A stretch of 53,815 bases of DNA from Candidatus Epulonipiscium fishelsonii (GTDB lineage Bacteria > Bacillota > Clostridia > Lachnospirales > Cellulosilyticaceae): positions 1-53,815 of the forward strand of contig LJDB01000016.1 in the NCBI GenBank assembly GCA_001983455.1. Reading direction: 5' to 3'. Shown piece by piece: positions 45,384 through 53,815 of this stretch. Position numbers and translations under genes: made by a program. The first letter of the stretch is position 1. The number at the start of each line of letters is the position of its first letter. The notes beneath the pieces are model-generated. The model had not been told where the DNA came from. It searched no databases and saw only the letters and a list, made by a program, of their open reading frames with translations.

Positions 45384-45397
45384 ACGAGTACTTTTTT
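45363..45397 (+). terminator. Terminator overlapping the end of the cyclase gene
   Basis: CTCGTTTA (45363-45370) pairs with TAAACGAG (45381-45388), with a T-run at 45392-45397. The stop codon at 45381-45383 lies in the right arm, an unusual overlap. Confidence 0.8.
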
Positions 45398-45530
45398 GTT
45401 CTCTTATGTATTATTATACCTATAAAGAATCAACATCCTAGCCAGTTTAGACAGTATAGAGAATAAAAATTAAGTCTTTATGTTAGAATAATTAAAAAGA
45501 TAGATAATTTTTAGAATAGAGGCGATAATA

Positions 45531-46691
45531 TTGATAGGTAGTATAGGTTTAATTTTAATACTAGGCTTATTGGGGGGATTGATAGTTAGCAAAGCAAGAT
45601 TGCCTAATTTGTTAGGTTATTTAATAGTCGGCATAATTATAGGACCTAATGCTTTAAACTTGATAGATGTTTCTGTTACAGATATATCTCCAAAGTTAAG
45701 AACTATGATATTAATTATAATCTTAATTAGAGCTGGACTTGGAATTAATAAAAAAGAAATATTAAAAGTTGGAAAACCTGCAATATTATTAAGTTTTGTC
45801 CCTGGAGTATGCGAAGGATTAACTATCGCTTTTTTAAGTACGATATTTTTAGATTTTACATTTGTACAAGGTGGAATATTGGGATTTATTTTGGCAGCAG
45901 TATCTCCTGCTGTTGTTGTTCCAAGTATGCTAAAATTTATGGAAAAAGGAAAAGGAGGCTCAATCACTACACTAATTTTGGCGGGCGCATCAATTGATGA
46001 TGTTGTGGCAATTACAATTTTTAGCAGTTTTTTAGGAATGTATGGTGGTGCTGGGTTTAATATAGGAAGCATCTTAAGTATCCCTATAGGAATTATTTTA
46101 GGAGCATTAATTGGAGCAATTTTGGGTATAGTAATTGTTAAAATAATGATAATGCTAAAATTGGATAATATGCAAGCAGTATTTTTTATTTTAGGAAGTG
46201 CATTTTTGTTGAATGAGTTTGGTGACTTTATAAAATCATATATAGAAATAGCGACATTGCTGGGTATTATGGCTATGGCTTTTATTATTTCTAGTAAAAA
46301 AAATACGACAGCTATAAGGGCAACACTAGGTAATATATGGAAAATGGGTGAAATATTCTTATTTGTATTAGTAGGAGCTGAAGTAAATGTTCCTGTTGCA
46401 ATAAATGCTGGAATTGTAGGAGTATTAATTATTTGTATAGGATTAATATTCCGAAGTATAGGTGTATATTTTAGTGTAATTTCTACCAAACTAACTAGAC
46501 AAGAAAAAATTTTTTGTATGATAGCATATACGCCAAAAGCAACTGTTCAGGCAGCAATTGGAGGAATTCCTTTGTCAATGGATGTTGCTGGAGGAGAAAT
46601 TATTCTTGCGATAGCAGTATTAAGCATTCTCATAACTGCTCCATGTGGGGCTGTTGCAATTGATATTGCTGGAAAAAAATATTTGTATTAA
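45531..46691 (+). CDS. Cation:proton antiporter (Na+/H+ exchanger family)
   Basis: This 386-residue integral membrane protein has about twelve hydrophobic helices and little else. The N-terminal SKARLPNLLGYLIVGIIIGPNAL segment is typical of monovalent cation:proton antiporters (CPA superfamily). LAGASIDDVVAITIFSS (near 143-159) carries the paired aspartates expected in the ion-binding helix of electrogenic members. It ends without a regulatory TrkA domain. The start is TTG at 45531 behind GAGGCGA; no better start is nearby. The ion (Na+ or K+) is unknown. Confidence 0.85.
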   Translation: MIGSIGLILILGLLGGLIVSKARLPNLLGYLIVGIIIGPNALNLIDVSVTDISPKLRTMILIIILIRAGLGINKKEILKVGKPAILLSFVPGVCEGLTIAFLSTIFLDFTFVQGGILGFILAAVSPAVVVPSMLKFMEKGKGGSITTLILAGASIDDVVAITIFSSFLGMYGGAGFNIGSILSIPIGIILGALIGAILGIVIVKIMIMLKLDNMQAVFFILGSAFLLNEFGDFIKSYIEIATLLGIMAMAFIISSKKNTTAIRATLGNIWKMGEIFLFVLVGAEVNVPVAINAGIVGVLIICIGLIFRSIGVYFSVISTKLTRQEKIFCMIAYTPKATVQAAIGGIPLSMDVAGGEIILAIAVLSILITAPCGAVAIDIAGKKYLY

Positions 46692-46718
46692 AAGAAACAC
46701 GTTGGGGTGATAACCATA

Positions 46719-47733
46719 ATGAACAACTTATAGGTATTATGCTAATAACAGGTGCAATAGTTGTAATAATCAAGTGCTTGAAAAAGATAAGGGGATAATC
46801 GAGGATAGGGTTGAAATTAGTAATTTATATAATACCGAAGTCGTAACTATAACTAGTCAAGATGGAATAAAGTTTGATGGGCTATTAAAAATCACTCCAA
46901 AGAATGAAGTAAAAAAATTAGTTATATATGTAAATTGAGCAGGACCAAATACGTACGAAAATAAACGTCCACTAACTGAAAATGAGGTATTTATTTATCA
47001 TGAAGTCATAGGAAATCAAATTGTAGATGATGATACAGCATATTTCAGCTATAATACTAGAGGTGTAACTTTAGGGCCAAAACCACCACTATATGCAAAT
47101 ATTGACGAAGAAATATACCAGACATATTTACCTAGTAATGCCATTGGAGATGTTGAACAAATAGTTAATACACTAAAAGCAGATGAAAGATTACAAGATG
47201 CTGAAGTCTACTTATTAGGTTGGAGTGAAGGAACTATTATTGCAACTCATGTTGCTTATAGAAATAATGTTTCACTTGATGGATTACTTTTAGCTGGATA
47301 TATGAATGAAGGCATGAAAGAAATACTAGAGTGGCAACTTACAGGTGGACCGTCTATGATTAATTATGGAACTTGGTTTGATGAGAATGAAGATGGAAAA
47401 ATACCAGAGGAAGAATTTAGCAAAGATAGATTTAAAACGCTGTCACACCTAGGAGTTTCATTTAGTGAATTGGATATAAACAAAGATAAAATAATAAATG
47501 AAGAAGATTTTAGAATAATAATGGAACCTTATAAATTAGAATTGTCTGATGCAAATACTCCTGTAATAGGTGCAATAGAAATACAAGAAGTAATAAAAAT
47601 AAGTAATAAGGAAAATATAACTATAGATATTTTTGAAGGATAAGACCATGATTTAAACTTTAGTCAATTTTTATTATATGGAACTTTTTCTAAAGGATTA
47701 CAAGCAATTTTTAATACAATTAAATCTTTTTAA
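46719..47733 (+). pseudogene. Broken lipoprotein alpha/beta hydrolase with EF-hand loops
   Basis: The pieces align as one decayed gene. ATG 46719 begins a start in one frame. A signal-like stretch (GIMLITGAIVVIIKC) lies in a second frame. The body from about 46741 is in a third, interrupted by TGA at 46936 (probably once GGA) and TAA at 47641. The body contains the nucleophile motif GWSEGT (about 47218-47235). Two EF-hand-like calcium loops lie at 47380-47415 (DENEDGKIPEEE) and 47473-47508. A possible catalytic His occurs in DHDLNF just after the second stop. At least two frameshifts and two nonsense changes make a functional product unlikely. An intact C-terminal fragment, 47302-47643, remains open. 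Confidence 0.85.
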
Positions 47734-47841
47734 ATAGGCTTATATAAATATAGTTTTAGAAGAATACAAACTTTTGTTGTATTTTTTCTTATTAAAATGT
47801 GTATAATTATAGAAAAGGACTACTTCGAGGAGGAAACAGAA

Positions 47842-48942
47842 ATGGAACTAACAATGGCAGATTTAATGGCTGAAGTTGATAAATCAATGTCTAAAATTTA
47901 CAAAAAAGACATTAAAACAGCAAAAGTTATAGCAGTGGAAGAAAACGGAATAGTAGCACATATAGGGTATCACCTAGATGCAATCATTCCTTGGAATGAA
48001 TATAGCTATGAAGATTTTGATAGAGAAGATGTAAAAATTGGTGATGAGTTTCCTGTTAGTGTTATGAAAGTTGATGAGCCTGAAGCAAGAGTTATTGTTT
48101 CTAAAAAACGTGCAGAAACTGAAAAAGCTATTGAAGCTATTGAAAAAATGTATAAAGATGAAGAAAAGTTGTCTGTGAAGATAGCAAACGTTACAAGAGG
48201 TGGATTAATTACAAATATAAAAGGAATGCGTGCTTTTATTCCAAATTCACAAATAACAGATACATACGTAGAGGATTTAAAAAACTACGTAGGTAAAACA
48301 ATGGAAGTAAAAATTATTCAATTTGAACCAAAAAACAAAAGACTAGTTCTTTCTGGAAAAGATATTGCTAAAGAAACAAGACTGAAAAAACGTAATGATC
48401 GATTGAACGAAATTAAAGTTGGAGAAAAATACAAAGGTAAAATTGTAAAACTTATGCCATATGGAGTCTTTGTAGATTTAGATGGTGTAGAAGGATTGGT
48501 TCATAATTCTGACTTAACTTGGGAAAGAATAAAACATCCTCAAGAAGTTGTAAAAGAAGGTGATATTGTTGAAGTCACTGTTTTATCTATTAATGAAAAT
48601 AAAATTGCATTAAGGATAAAGGATATTTCTAATGATCCATGGCAGGTAGCTACAACAAATTTGGAAGAAGGTGACATTGTTAAAGCGAAGATTGTAAAAT
48701 TTATGTCATTTGGAGCTTTCGCAAAAATCAATGATGGAGTAGAAGGACTAATCCATATTTCTCAAATATCACCAACAAGAATTACAAAACCAGAAGAAGC
48801 ACTACAAATTGATCAAATGGTAGAGGCAAAAATTTCTAAAATTGACCGCAAAGACAAAAAAATTGGTTTAAGCATAATTGATGCAATTGGAGCAATGACT
48901 GAAGATATGAAACAGTATGTTAACGGAAATGATATTAAATAA
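47842..48942 (+). CDS. rpsA: S1-domain RNA-binding protein (ribosomal protein S1 homologue)
   Basis: This 366-residue cytoplasmic protein consists of four S1 domains, beginning near residues 20, 105, 190 and 275; the third and fourth show GVFVDLDGVEGLVHNSDL and SFGAFAKINDGVEGLIHISQI. It resembles Bacillus YpfD-type S1 proteins, which bind mRNA and help translation but may not be stable ribosome components. ATG 47842 follows GAGGAGG by nine bases. The upstream in-frame ATG 47797 overlaps a TATAAT promoter box (47802-47807), so the transcript should start after it. Confidence 0.88.
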   Translation: MELTMADLMAEVDKSMSKIYKKDIKTAKVIAVEENGIVAHIGYHLDAIIPWNEYSYEDFDREDVKIGDEFPVSVMKVDEPEARVIVSKKRAETEKAIEAIEKMYKDEEKLSVKIANVTRGGLITNIKGMRAFIPNSQITDTYVEDLKNYVGKTMEVKIIQFEPKNKRLVLSGKDIAKETRLKKRNDRLNEIKVGEKYKGKIVKLMPYGVFVDLDGVEGLVHNSDLTWERIKHPQEVVKEGDIVEVTVLSINENKIALRIKDISNDPWQVATTNLEEGDIVKAKIVKFMSFGAFAKINDGVEGLIHISQISPTRITKPEEALQIDQMVEAKISKIDRKDKKIGLSIIDAIGAMTEDMKQYVNGNDIK

Positions 48943-48962
48943 AGGGGCTTAACTAGCCCTTT
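48941..48962 (+). terminator. Weak hairpin after the S1 gene
   Basis: AAAGGGGCT (48941-48949) pairs with AGCCCTTT (48955-48962) with one bulged G and a five-base loop; a short AT-rich tail follows. It probably attenuates rather than stops transcription into the next gene. Confidence 0.4.
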
Positions 48963-48981
48963 ATTAATAGGGAGTTTGGTT

Positions 48982-50154
48982 ATGAGATGGTTTAAGAGAT
49001 TACTACAAGGATCTAAAGATAAGACCAATAATGAACAGCGTTTTGAGCGTCATGATATTGAGGGATTATTTGCAGAGCTTCAATCTACTTTTTTAAGGAT
49101 GAGCAGATTGAAGCAACAGGTAAAAGATGTTGAGGAGATAAGAGATTGTCTAGAGCATTATAAATTACTTAGTAAAACAGATAAACAAACACTAGATAAA
49201 TTAAGTATTAATCATAAAGCGGCCTTAGACGAAAGAAAACACTTACAAAATAGACTAGTTAGAACCAACCCCGCTTTACACCGTTTTGCTGAATATGACA
49301 AAGAATTATCCACTTTAGTACCCGAAATTAAAAGAGTTGAAAATCAAGTAAATCTATATGAACAGAATATTGAATATTTAACAGATGAACAGGAATATTT
49401 AATAAATGATAGAGAATTATTATTGCAGGGTTATAAATATTTAAGAATTTTTACGGTAATATTTTCAGTTTTACTTGTAACTGTTTTGTTTTTATCATTT
49501 GCAATGTTGCAAGTTGTAAGAGAAAACATATGGTTAAACATAACTATAAGTTGTTTAATTTTCTTGTTAGTAGTTTGGACTATACTATCCATAAAAGAGA
49601 AACTAGAAAGAGAATTAAAAAGAAATGAACTTTTGCAACAAAAAGTAGCTCAATACCTTAATAAAACTAAAATCCACTATTTTAATGCTAAACAATTTGT
49701 AGATTTTGAGTTTAATAAACTAGGCGTAGACAGCATGATTAAATTAGAACAATACTATGCTCGATATGAAGAAAATAAAGGTAATGAGAAGACATATAAT
49801 AATCTTATGGATAAAGTGACAATGATTGAAGAAAAAATAGAATTGTTACTTAAACAAAACTATGTTAGTGATAGAAATTTAAGAAGAATTATTGATTGGA
49901 TAGTAACTCCAAGAAGAAGAGAAGAAGATAATGCATTGTTCCAAGAAACAGAACGTGCATTGAAACAACTTGAAGGACTAGAAGAATATGAAAAAGAATT
50001 GAATAAGCAAATTTTGGCATATAGCTCCATAAAAGAATATACAGATATAATTGAAATGAAACTTCAAGAATATGAAGACTTTAAAGAAAACTTTTTGACA
50101 AAACCAAAACCTCTGTATACACCAAAACAGTCACTTGAGGAGGAAAATATATAG
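48982..50154 (+). CDS. Coiled-coil membrane protein of unknown function
   Basis: I do not recognise the family. The 390 residues contain a long N-terminal coiled coil (about 20-145), a hairpin of two transmembrane helices (about 155-176 and 184-203) and a C-terminal coiled coil (about 204-375). A short basic-rich tail follows. Both coiled coils should face the cytoplasm. The overall plan recalls EzrA-like or mechanosensory scaffolds without sharing clear motifs. ATG 48982 lies nine bases after AGGGAG; the in-frame TTG at 48976 is too close. The next small membrane gene begins at its stop codon, so the two may act together. Confidence 0.75.
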   Translation: MRWFKRLLQGSKDKTNNEQRFERHDIEGLFAELQSTFLRMSRLKQQVKDVEEIRDCLEHYKLLSKTDKQTLDKLSINHKAALDERKHLQNRLVRTNPALHRFAEYDKELSTLVPEIKRVENQVNLYEQNIEYLTDEQEYLINDRELLLQGYKYLRIFTVIFSVLLVTVLFLSFAMLQVVRENIWLNITISCLIFLLVVWTILSIKEKLERELKRNELLQQKVAQYLNKTKIHYFNAKQFVDFEFNKLGVDSMIKLEQYYARYEENKGNEKTYNNLMDKVTMIEEKIELLLKQNYVSDRNLRRIIDWIVTPRRREEDNALFQETERALKQLEGLEEYEKELNKQILAYSSIKEYTDIIEMKLQEYEDFKENFLTKPKPLYTPKQSLEEENI

Positions 50155-50351
50155 GATTAGTAGGATTTGTACTTTTAATAATAGGCATAGGAATTTGCGT
50201 ATTTGCAAGACGAATAGTAATAGGCAAAATGCAAATAGAGGAAAAAGATAAATCAGAAATGGAATTATTAGTTGGTGGAGCAATCCTTGCAGTACGTCTT
50301 GCAGGGATTATCACCAGTGTAGTAGGATTTATCTTTTTGCTGATACAATAG
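50151..50351 (+). CDS. 66-residue two-helix membrane protein with a probable ATA start
   Basis: Directly after the strong ribosome binding site GAGGAGG (50136-50142), an open frame starts at ATA 50151 and runs 66 codons. It encodes two hydrophobic helices (about 2-20 and 40-65) joined by a charged loop (GKMQIEEKDKSEMEL). No ATG, GTG or TTG occurs in frame near that site. The first ATG is codon 27, which would delete helix 1. ATA initiation is rare but known. The frame overlaps the preceding stop by four bases, like other coupled genes here. A sequencing change of ATG to ATA is the main alternative. Confidence 0.65.
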   Translation: MGLVGFVLLIIGIGICVFARRIVIGKMQIEEKDKSEMELLVGGAILAVRLAGIITSVVGFIFLLIQ

Positions 50352-50383
50352 AAAAAATTTTTATATAAGGAAGTAGAAGAAAT

Positions 50384-53008
50384 ATGGAAAAAATATACAA
50401 CCCAAAAACAGTAGAAGAAAAACTTTATAAAAAATGGATGGATAAAGGATATTTTAAAGCAGAAGTCGATAAGACTAAAAAGCCTTATTCTATGATGATG
50501 CCACCGCCAAATATTACTGGACAGTTGCATATGGGGCATGCATTAAACAATACATTGCAAGATATTCTGACAAGGTTTAAGCGTATGCAAGGATATAACG
50601 CTCTTTGGATGCCTGGAACAGACCACGCAAGTATTGCAACCGAAGTTAAAGTGGCAAACAAAATTTTAGATGAAGAAGGAATTTCTAAAGCTGAATTGGG
50701 CAGAGATAAATTTTTGGAGCGAGTTTGGGAATGGAAAGAAGAATCCGGTGGAATAATTGTTGAACAATTAAAAAAACTGGGGGCTTCATGTGATTGGGAT
50801 AGAATATGTTTTACTATGGATAAAGGCTTATCAGAAGGAGTAACTAAAGTATTTATTAATCTTTACAATAAAGGTTATATATATAGAGGTGCAAGAATTG
50901 TAAACTGGTGTCCAAAATGTAAAACGGCAATTTCGGAAGCTGAAGTTGAATACAAAGAAATAGAAGGAAACTTTTATCATTTAAGATATCCTATTGTAGG
51001 AACTAATAAGTTTATAAATCTTGCAACCACTCGCCCAGAAACTATGCTTGGAGATACTGCTGTTGCTGTTAATCCAAAAGATGATAGATATAAAGATTTA
51101 GTTGGAAAAATGGTTAAACTTCCTCTTACAGATCGTGAAATCCCTATAATAGCAGATGAATATGTTGATATGGATTTTGGAACAGGTGTTGTTAAAATTA
51201 CGCCTGCACATGACCCCAATGATTTTGAAGTAGGGCAACGTCACAACTTAGAACAACTTTGTATAATGACAGATGAAGGTATAATTACAGAAGGAAAATA
51301 CAAAGATCTTTCAAGAGAAGAAGCAAGAGTACAGGTCTTGAAAGATTTGGAAGAACAAGGATTTTTAATAAAAATAGAACCTCATATTCATAATGTTGGA
51401 ACTCATGATAGATGTAAAACTATCATTGAACCAATGATTAAAGACCAGTGGTTTGTAAAGATGGCCGAAATGGCAAAGCCTGCAATTGAAGCAGTAAAAT
51501 CTGGAGAAATGAAATTTGTTCCAGAAAGATTTGGCAACACTTATTTAAGATGGCTTGAAAATATAAGAGATTGGTGTATATCACGACAACTTTGGTGGGG
51601 CCATAGAATTCCTGCTTATTACTGTCAAAATTGCAATGAAATTATAATTGCTTCTGAGAAACCTGAAACTTGTAAATGTGGAAAAACAGATTTTGTTCAA
51701 GAGGATGATGTGTTAGATACATGGTTTAGCTCAGCATTATGGCCTTTTTCAACACTAGGATGGCCAAATGAAACTCCAGAGCTTGAATATTTTTATCCAA
51801 CAAGTGTTCTTGTAACAGCTTATGATATTATATTTTTCTGGGTAGTTAGGATGGCATTTTCAGGAATTGAACAAATGGGAGAAATTCCTTTTAAAGATGT
51901 ATTTATTCATGGACTAGTTCGTGATAGTGAAGGACAAAAAATGAGTAAATCACTAGGGAATGGAATTGACCCACTAGAAATTATTAATCAATATGGAGCA
52001 GATGCTTTAAGATTGACTCTTGTAACAGGAAATGCACCAGGGAATGATATGCGTTTTTATTATGAAAGAGTTGAGGCAAATCGTAATTTTGGAAATAAAC
52101 TTTGGAATGCAACTAGGTTTATCCTTATGAATTGTGAAGGAGAAACAATTGACCTAGAGAAAACTCCAGCTGACCTAACTTCTGTTGATAAATGGATTCT
52201 ATCAAAAATAAATTCACTAGCTCAAGAAGTAACGCACAATATGGATAAATACGAACTTGGTATTGCAGTGCAAAAGATTTATGAATTTGCTTGGGAAGAA
52301 TTTTGTGATTGGTATATAGAAATGGTAAAACCTAGGTTATACAATGTGGATGATACCACTCGATATTGTGCACTTTGGACTCTAAAAAAAGTTATGATTG
52401 ATATTGTTAAACTTTTGCATCCTTATATTCCTTTCATAACAGAAGAGATATTTATGTCTTTGCAAGAAGCAGAAGAAAGCATTATGATTTCGGATTGGCC
52501 AACATTTAAATCAGAGTTTAACTTTGAAAAAGAAGAACAAGAAATCGAATTAATTAAAGTTGCTGTTAGAAATATTCGTAATGTTCGCTCTCAAATGAAT
52601 GTTCCACCTTCTGTAAAAGCTAAAGTATATGTAGTTTCTGAAGATAATGCTATTTTATCAACATTTGAAAAAGGAAAATTATTTTTTGCAACGTTAGGAT
52701 TTGCTTCTGAGGTTTTAATACAAAATAATAATAAAGATATTCCAAACAATGCTGTTTCGGTTGTTATACCAAATGCGTTGATTTATATACCTATGTCAGA
52801 GCTTGTTGATATAGAAAAAGAAAAAGAAAGATTAAACAAAGAAAAAATTAAGCTTGAAAAAGAAGTAGAAAGAGTAGACAAGAAACTTTCTAACCAAGGT
52901 TTTGTTGCTAAAGCTCCTCAAAACGTTATTGAGGAAGAAAAGGCTAAAAAAGAAAAATATCAAGCTATGCTTAATGAAGTAATTGAAAGAATAAATAATT
53001 TAATCTGA
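50384..53008 (+). CDS. valS: Valyl-tRNA synthetase
   Basis: ValS charges tRNA-Val with valine. The 874 residues have the class I motifs H49-M-G-H52 (in PPPNITGQLHMGHALN) and K519-M-S-K-S523. An editing domain inserted between them (about 190-340) carries TTRPETMLGDTAVAVNP and removes threonine. An anticodon-binding domain and a C-terminal coiled-coil arm (about 810-874) follow. Length is normal. The ATG follows AAGGAAG. Unlike many Firmicutes genomes, no folylpolyglutamate synthase gene (folC) follows; the next gene is convergent. No T-box leader is visible upstream. Confidence 0.96.
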   Translation: MEKIYNPKTVEEKLYKKWMDKGYFKAEVDKTKKPYSMMMPPPNITGQLHMGHALNNTLQDILTRFKRMQGYNALWMPGTDHASIATEVKVANKILDEEGISKAELGRDKFLERVWEWKEESGGIIVEQLKKLGASCDWDRICFTMDKGLSEGVTKVFINLYNKGYIYRGARIVNWCPKCKTAISEAEVEYKEIEGNFYHLRYPIVGTNKFINLATTRPETMLGDTAVAVNPKDDRYKDLVGKMVKLPLTDREIPIIADEYVDMDFGTGVVKITPAHDPNDFEVGQRHNLEQLCIMTDEGIITEGKYKDLSREEARVQVLKDLEEQGFLIKIEPHIHNVGTHDRCKTIIEPMIKDQWFVKMAEMAKPAIEAVKSGEMKFVPERFGNTYLRWLENIRDWCISRQLWWGHRIPAYYCQNCNEIIIASEKPETCKCGKTDFVQEDDVLDTWFSSALWPFSTLGWPNETPELEYFYPTSVLVTAYDIIFFWVVRMAFSGIEQMGEIPFKDVFIHGLVRDSEGQKMSKSLGNGIDPLEIINQYGADALRLTLVTGNAPGNDMRFYYERVEANRNFGNKLWNATRFILMNCEGETIDLEKTPADLTSVDKWILSKINSLAQEVTHNMDKYELGIAVQKIYEFAWEEFCDWYIEMVKPRLYNVDDTTRYCALWTLKKVMIDIVKLLHPYIPFITEEIFMSLQEAEESIMISDWPTFKSEFNFEKEEQEIELIKVAVRNIRNVRSQMNVPPSVKAKVYVVSEDNAILSTFEKGKLFFATLGFASEVLIQNNNKDIPNNAVSVVIPNALIYIPMSELVDIEKEKERLNKEKIKLEKEVERVDKKLSNQGFVAKAPQNVIEEEKAKKEKYQAMLNEVIERINNLI

Positions 53009-53028
53009 TAGTGAAAATTGTGTATTGT

Positions 53029-53060
53029 AAATGAGGCGAGCTTGACGGTTCGCCTCATTT
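53029..53060. terminator. Terminator between valS and the convergent gene
   Basis: AAATGAGGCGA (53029-53039) and TCGCCTCATTT (53050-53060) form a perfect 11-base stem with a 10-base loop. T-rich tails are short on both sides. Confidence 0.75.
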
Positions 53061-53079
53061 AATATTCGTGATAACGAAT

Positions 53080-53805
53080 TTAGGAACAACCTAACATCTG
53101 CTGCAATTCTGCCAATTCATTTTCCCCTTTAAGAATCATGTTTTTACCTAGTTCTAATAAGGCATTAGCATGTAAAATTCTAAATTTAATCCAACCCTCT
53201 TCCCATTGTGCACTTGCACAAAATATTTGGCCAATCTGTGCAAACTCTAAAATAATATCATCCTCTATATTAGGTTGGTTTAGCATCCAAGTGGCGGTTT
53301 CTTTAAACAAGTTTTTTCTTTTTATATTTAATATATTATGTTTGTTTAATGAATATCCCAAGTTTTGATTAACTATTATATCATTTGTAATTGTGGAATT
53401 TCCTATTTTTAATAGTTCTTTATGTTTTTGAGATATATCTATGTCTGCAACAAACAATGCATTTAATGCGTCTGATATAAAATCAAATGTTAATACTTGT
53501 ATAAAGTCTAGGTTATTTGTAGCAACATATTTTATAGACTTTTCGTAAAAGTTAATAATGTCTTCTACCAAGTTAGGTCTCCACTGTAAATTTGGTAAAT
53601 GCTGTTTATATAAAACACTTGGTATGCGAACACTATTTTCACTCTTGCTTAATATTCCCATACAAAAATCCATATTTTTTAATATATCATCTTCTGAAAA
53701 ATCATTTGCAACATTGCTTTGTAATAATACTTTGTTAAAAAATAGTTTGCCACCTTTAACTTTAAAAGAATTATGGTAGTGCACAAAGAAATTTAATTTA
53801 TGCAT
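53080..53805 (-). CDS. Unknown protein, probably cut at the window edge
   Basis: I do not recognise this protein. The minus-strand frame starts with an ATG at 53805, but the frame stays open to the window end and no ribosome binding site is seen, so the true start may lie outside. The visible 241 residues are soluble and mixed helical, rich in Asn, Ile and Lys. They contain the segments RIPSVLYKQHLPNLQWRP near 60-77 and SAQWEEGWIKFRILHA near 198-213. The RIPSVLY stretch recalls the end of some glycosyltransferase-2 proteins, but there are no catalytic motifs here. The C-terminal part looks tetratricopeptide-like (ILHANALLELGKNMILKGE). Confidence 0.55.
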   Translation of the reverse strand: MHKLNFFVHYHNSFKVKGGKLFFNKVLLQSNVANDFSEDDILKNMDFCMGILSKSENSVRIPSVLYKQHLPNLQWRPNLVEDIINFYEKSIKYVATNNLDFIQVLTFDFISDALNALFVADIDISQKHKELLKIGNSTITNDIIVNQNLGYSLNKHNILNIKRKNLFKETATWMLNQPNIEDDIILEFAQIGQIFCASAQWEEGWIKFRILHANALLELGKNMILKGENELAELQQMLGCS

Positions 53806-53815
53806 ATGCCCTAAA

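Noticed and set aside
45617..46489. A 290-codon open frame on the minus strand inside the antiporter gene
   Set aside because: It is antisense to a clear membrane transporter, has no ribosome binding site and is rich in Ile/Asn/Pro, as expected from reversed hydrophobic codons.
46936..46938. TGA recoded as an amino acid in the hydrolase gene
   Set aside because: The same gene also has a TAA and frameshifts at its 5' end, and no selenocysteine-type element or other recoded TGA is seen in the window.
50352..50383. T-box leader controlling valS
   Set aside because: Only about 30 bases separate the small membrane gene from valS, and no specifier or antiterminator stem fits.

Overview
The window is AT-rich with strong AGGAGG-type ribosome binding sites and sigma-A-like promoters. 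It carries classic Firmicutes synteny blocks, and two genes (spoVM and a spoVD-type penicillin-binding protein) point to an endospore-forming Clostridia. MurE has the DNPR motif, so the peptidoglycan is probably of the meso-diaminopimelate type. A bile salt hydrolase with every catalytic residue in place suggests life in an animal gut. A Lachnospirales/Cellulosilyticum/Epulopiscium-type relative is possible, but this is only an impression from the sequence.

Layout. (1) 1-13.2 kb: lgt, then a division/cell-wall (dcw) run rsmH-ftsL-pbp-spoVD-murE-murF-mraY-murD-ftsW, closed by a terminator. mraZ, murG, ftsQ and ftsZ are not here. (2) 13.3-17.7 kb: accessory genes on the + strand: a two-gene restriction-modification operon, the bile salt hydrolase, an unknown 113-residue protein and a GNAT acetyltransferase. 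(3) 17.7-21.2 kb, - strand: a lipoprotein and two permeases of an LplABC/YtcQP-type oligosaccharide importer with no ATPase gene. (4) 21.4-24.6 kb: recG-rsmD-coaD. (5) 24.8-25.5 kb: a membrane-anchored protein with 12-residue tandem repeats, followed by a possible insertion-element scar. (6) 25.7-30.2 kb: rpe-thiN-spoVM, rpmB on the opposite strand, then an Asp23/YloU gene and fakA. A 700-bp divergent spacer rich in hairpins separates rpmB from the Asp23 gene. (7) 30.2-42.2 kb: an unknown 56-residue gene on the - strand, then the canonical translation operon rimP-nusA-ylxR-ylxQ-infB-rbfA-nrnA-truB-ribF-rpsO-pnp, with a B12-type radical SAM gene inserted between truB and ribF. (8) 42.4-47.8 kb: a diguanylate cyclase with four tandem sensor domains, a cation/proton antiporter and the remains of a secreted hydrolase lipoprotein gene. 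(9) 47.8-53.1 kb: an S1-domain protein, a coiled-coil membrane protein, a 66-residue membrane protein that appears to start at ATA, and valS. A partial unknown gene follows on the - strand.

How it fits together. Most of the window is housekeeping: wall precursor synthesis and septal transpeptidation, ribosome maturation, translation initiation, RNA turnover and cofactor synthesis. The accessory layer sits in the gaps between these operons: restriction-modification, bile acid deconjugation, sugar uptake, c-di-GMP signalling and a repeat-bearing surface protein. No CRISPR array, tRNA, rRNA or intact transposase gene was seen. Genes missed by a 60-residue length cutoff are spoVM (27 aa), the 56-aa gene at 30234-30404 and the 66-aa gene at 50151-50351.
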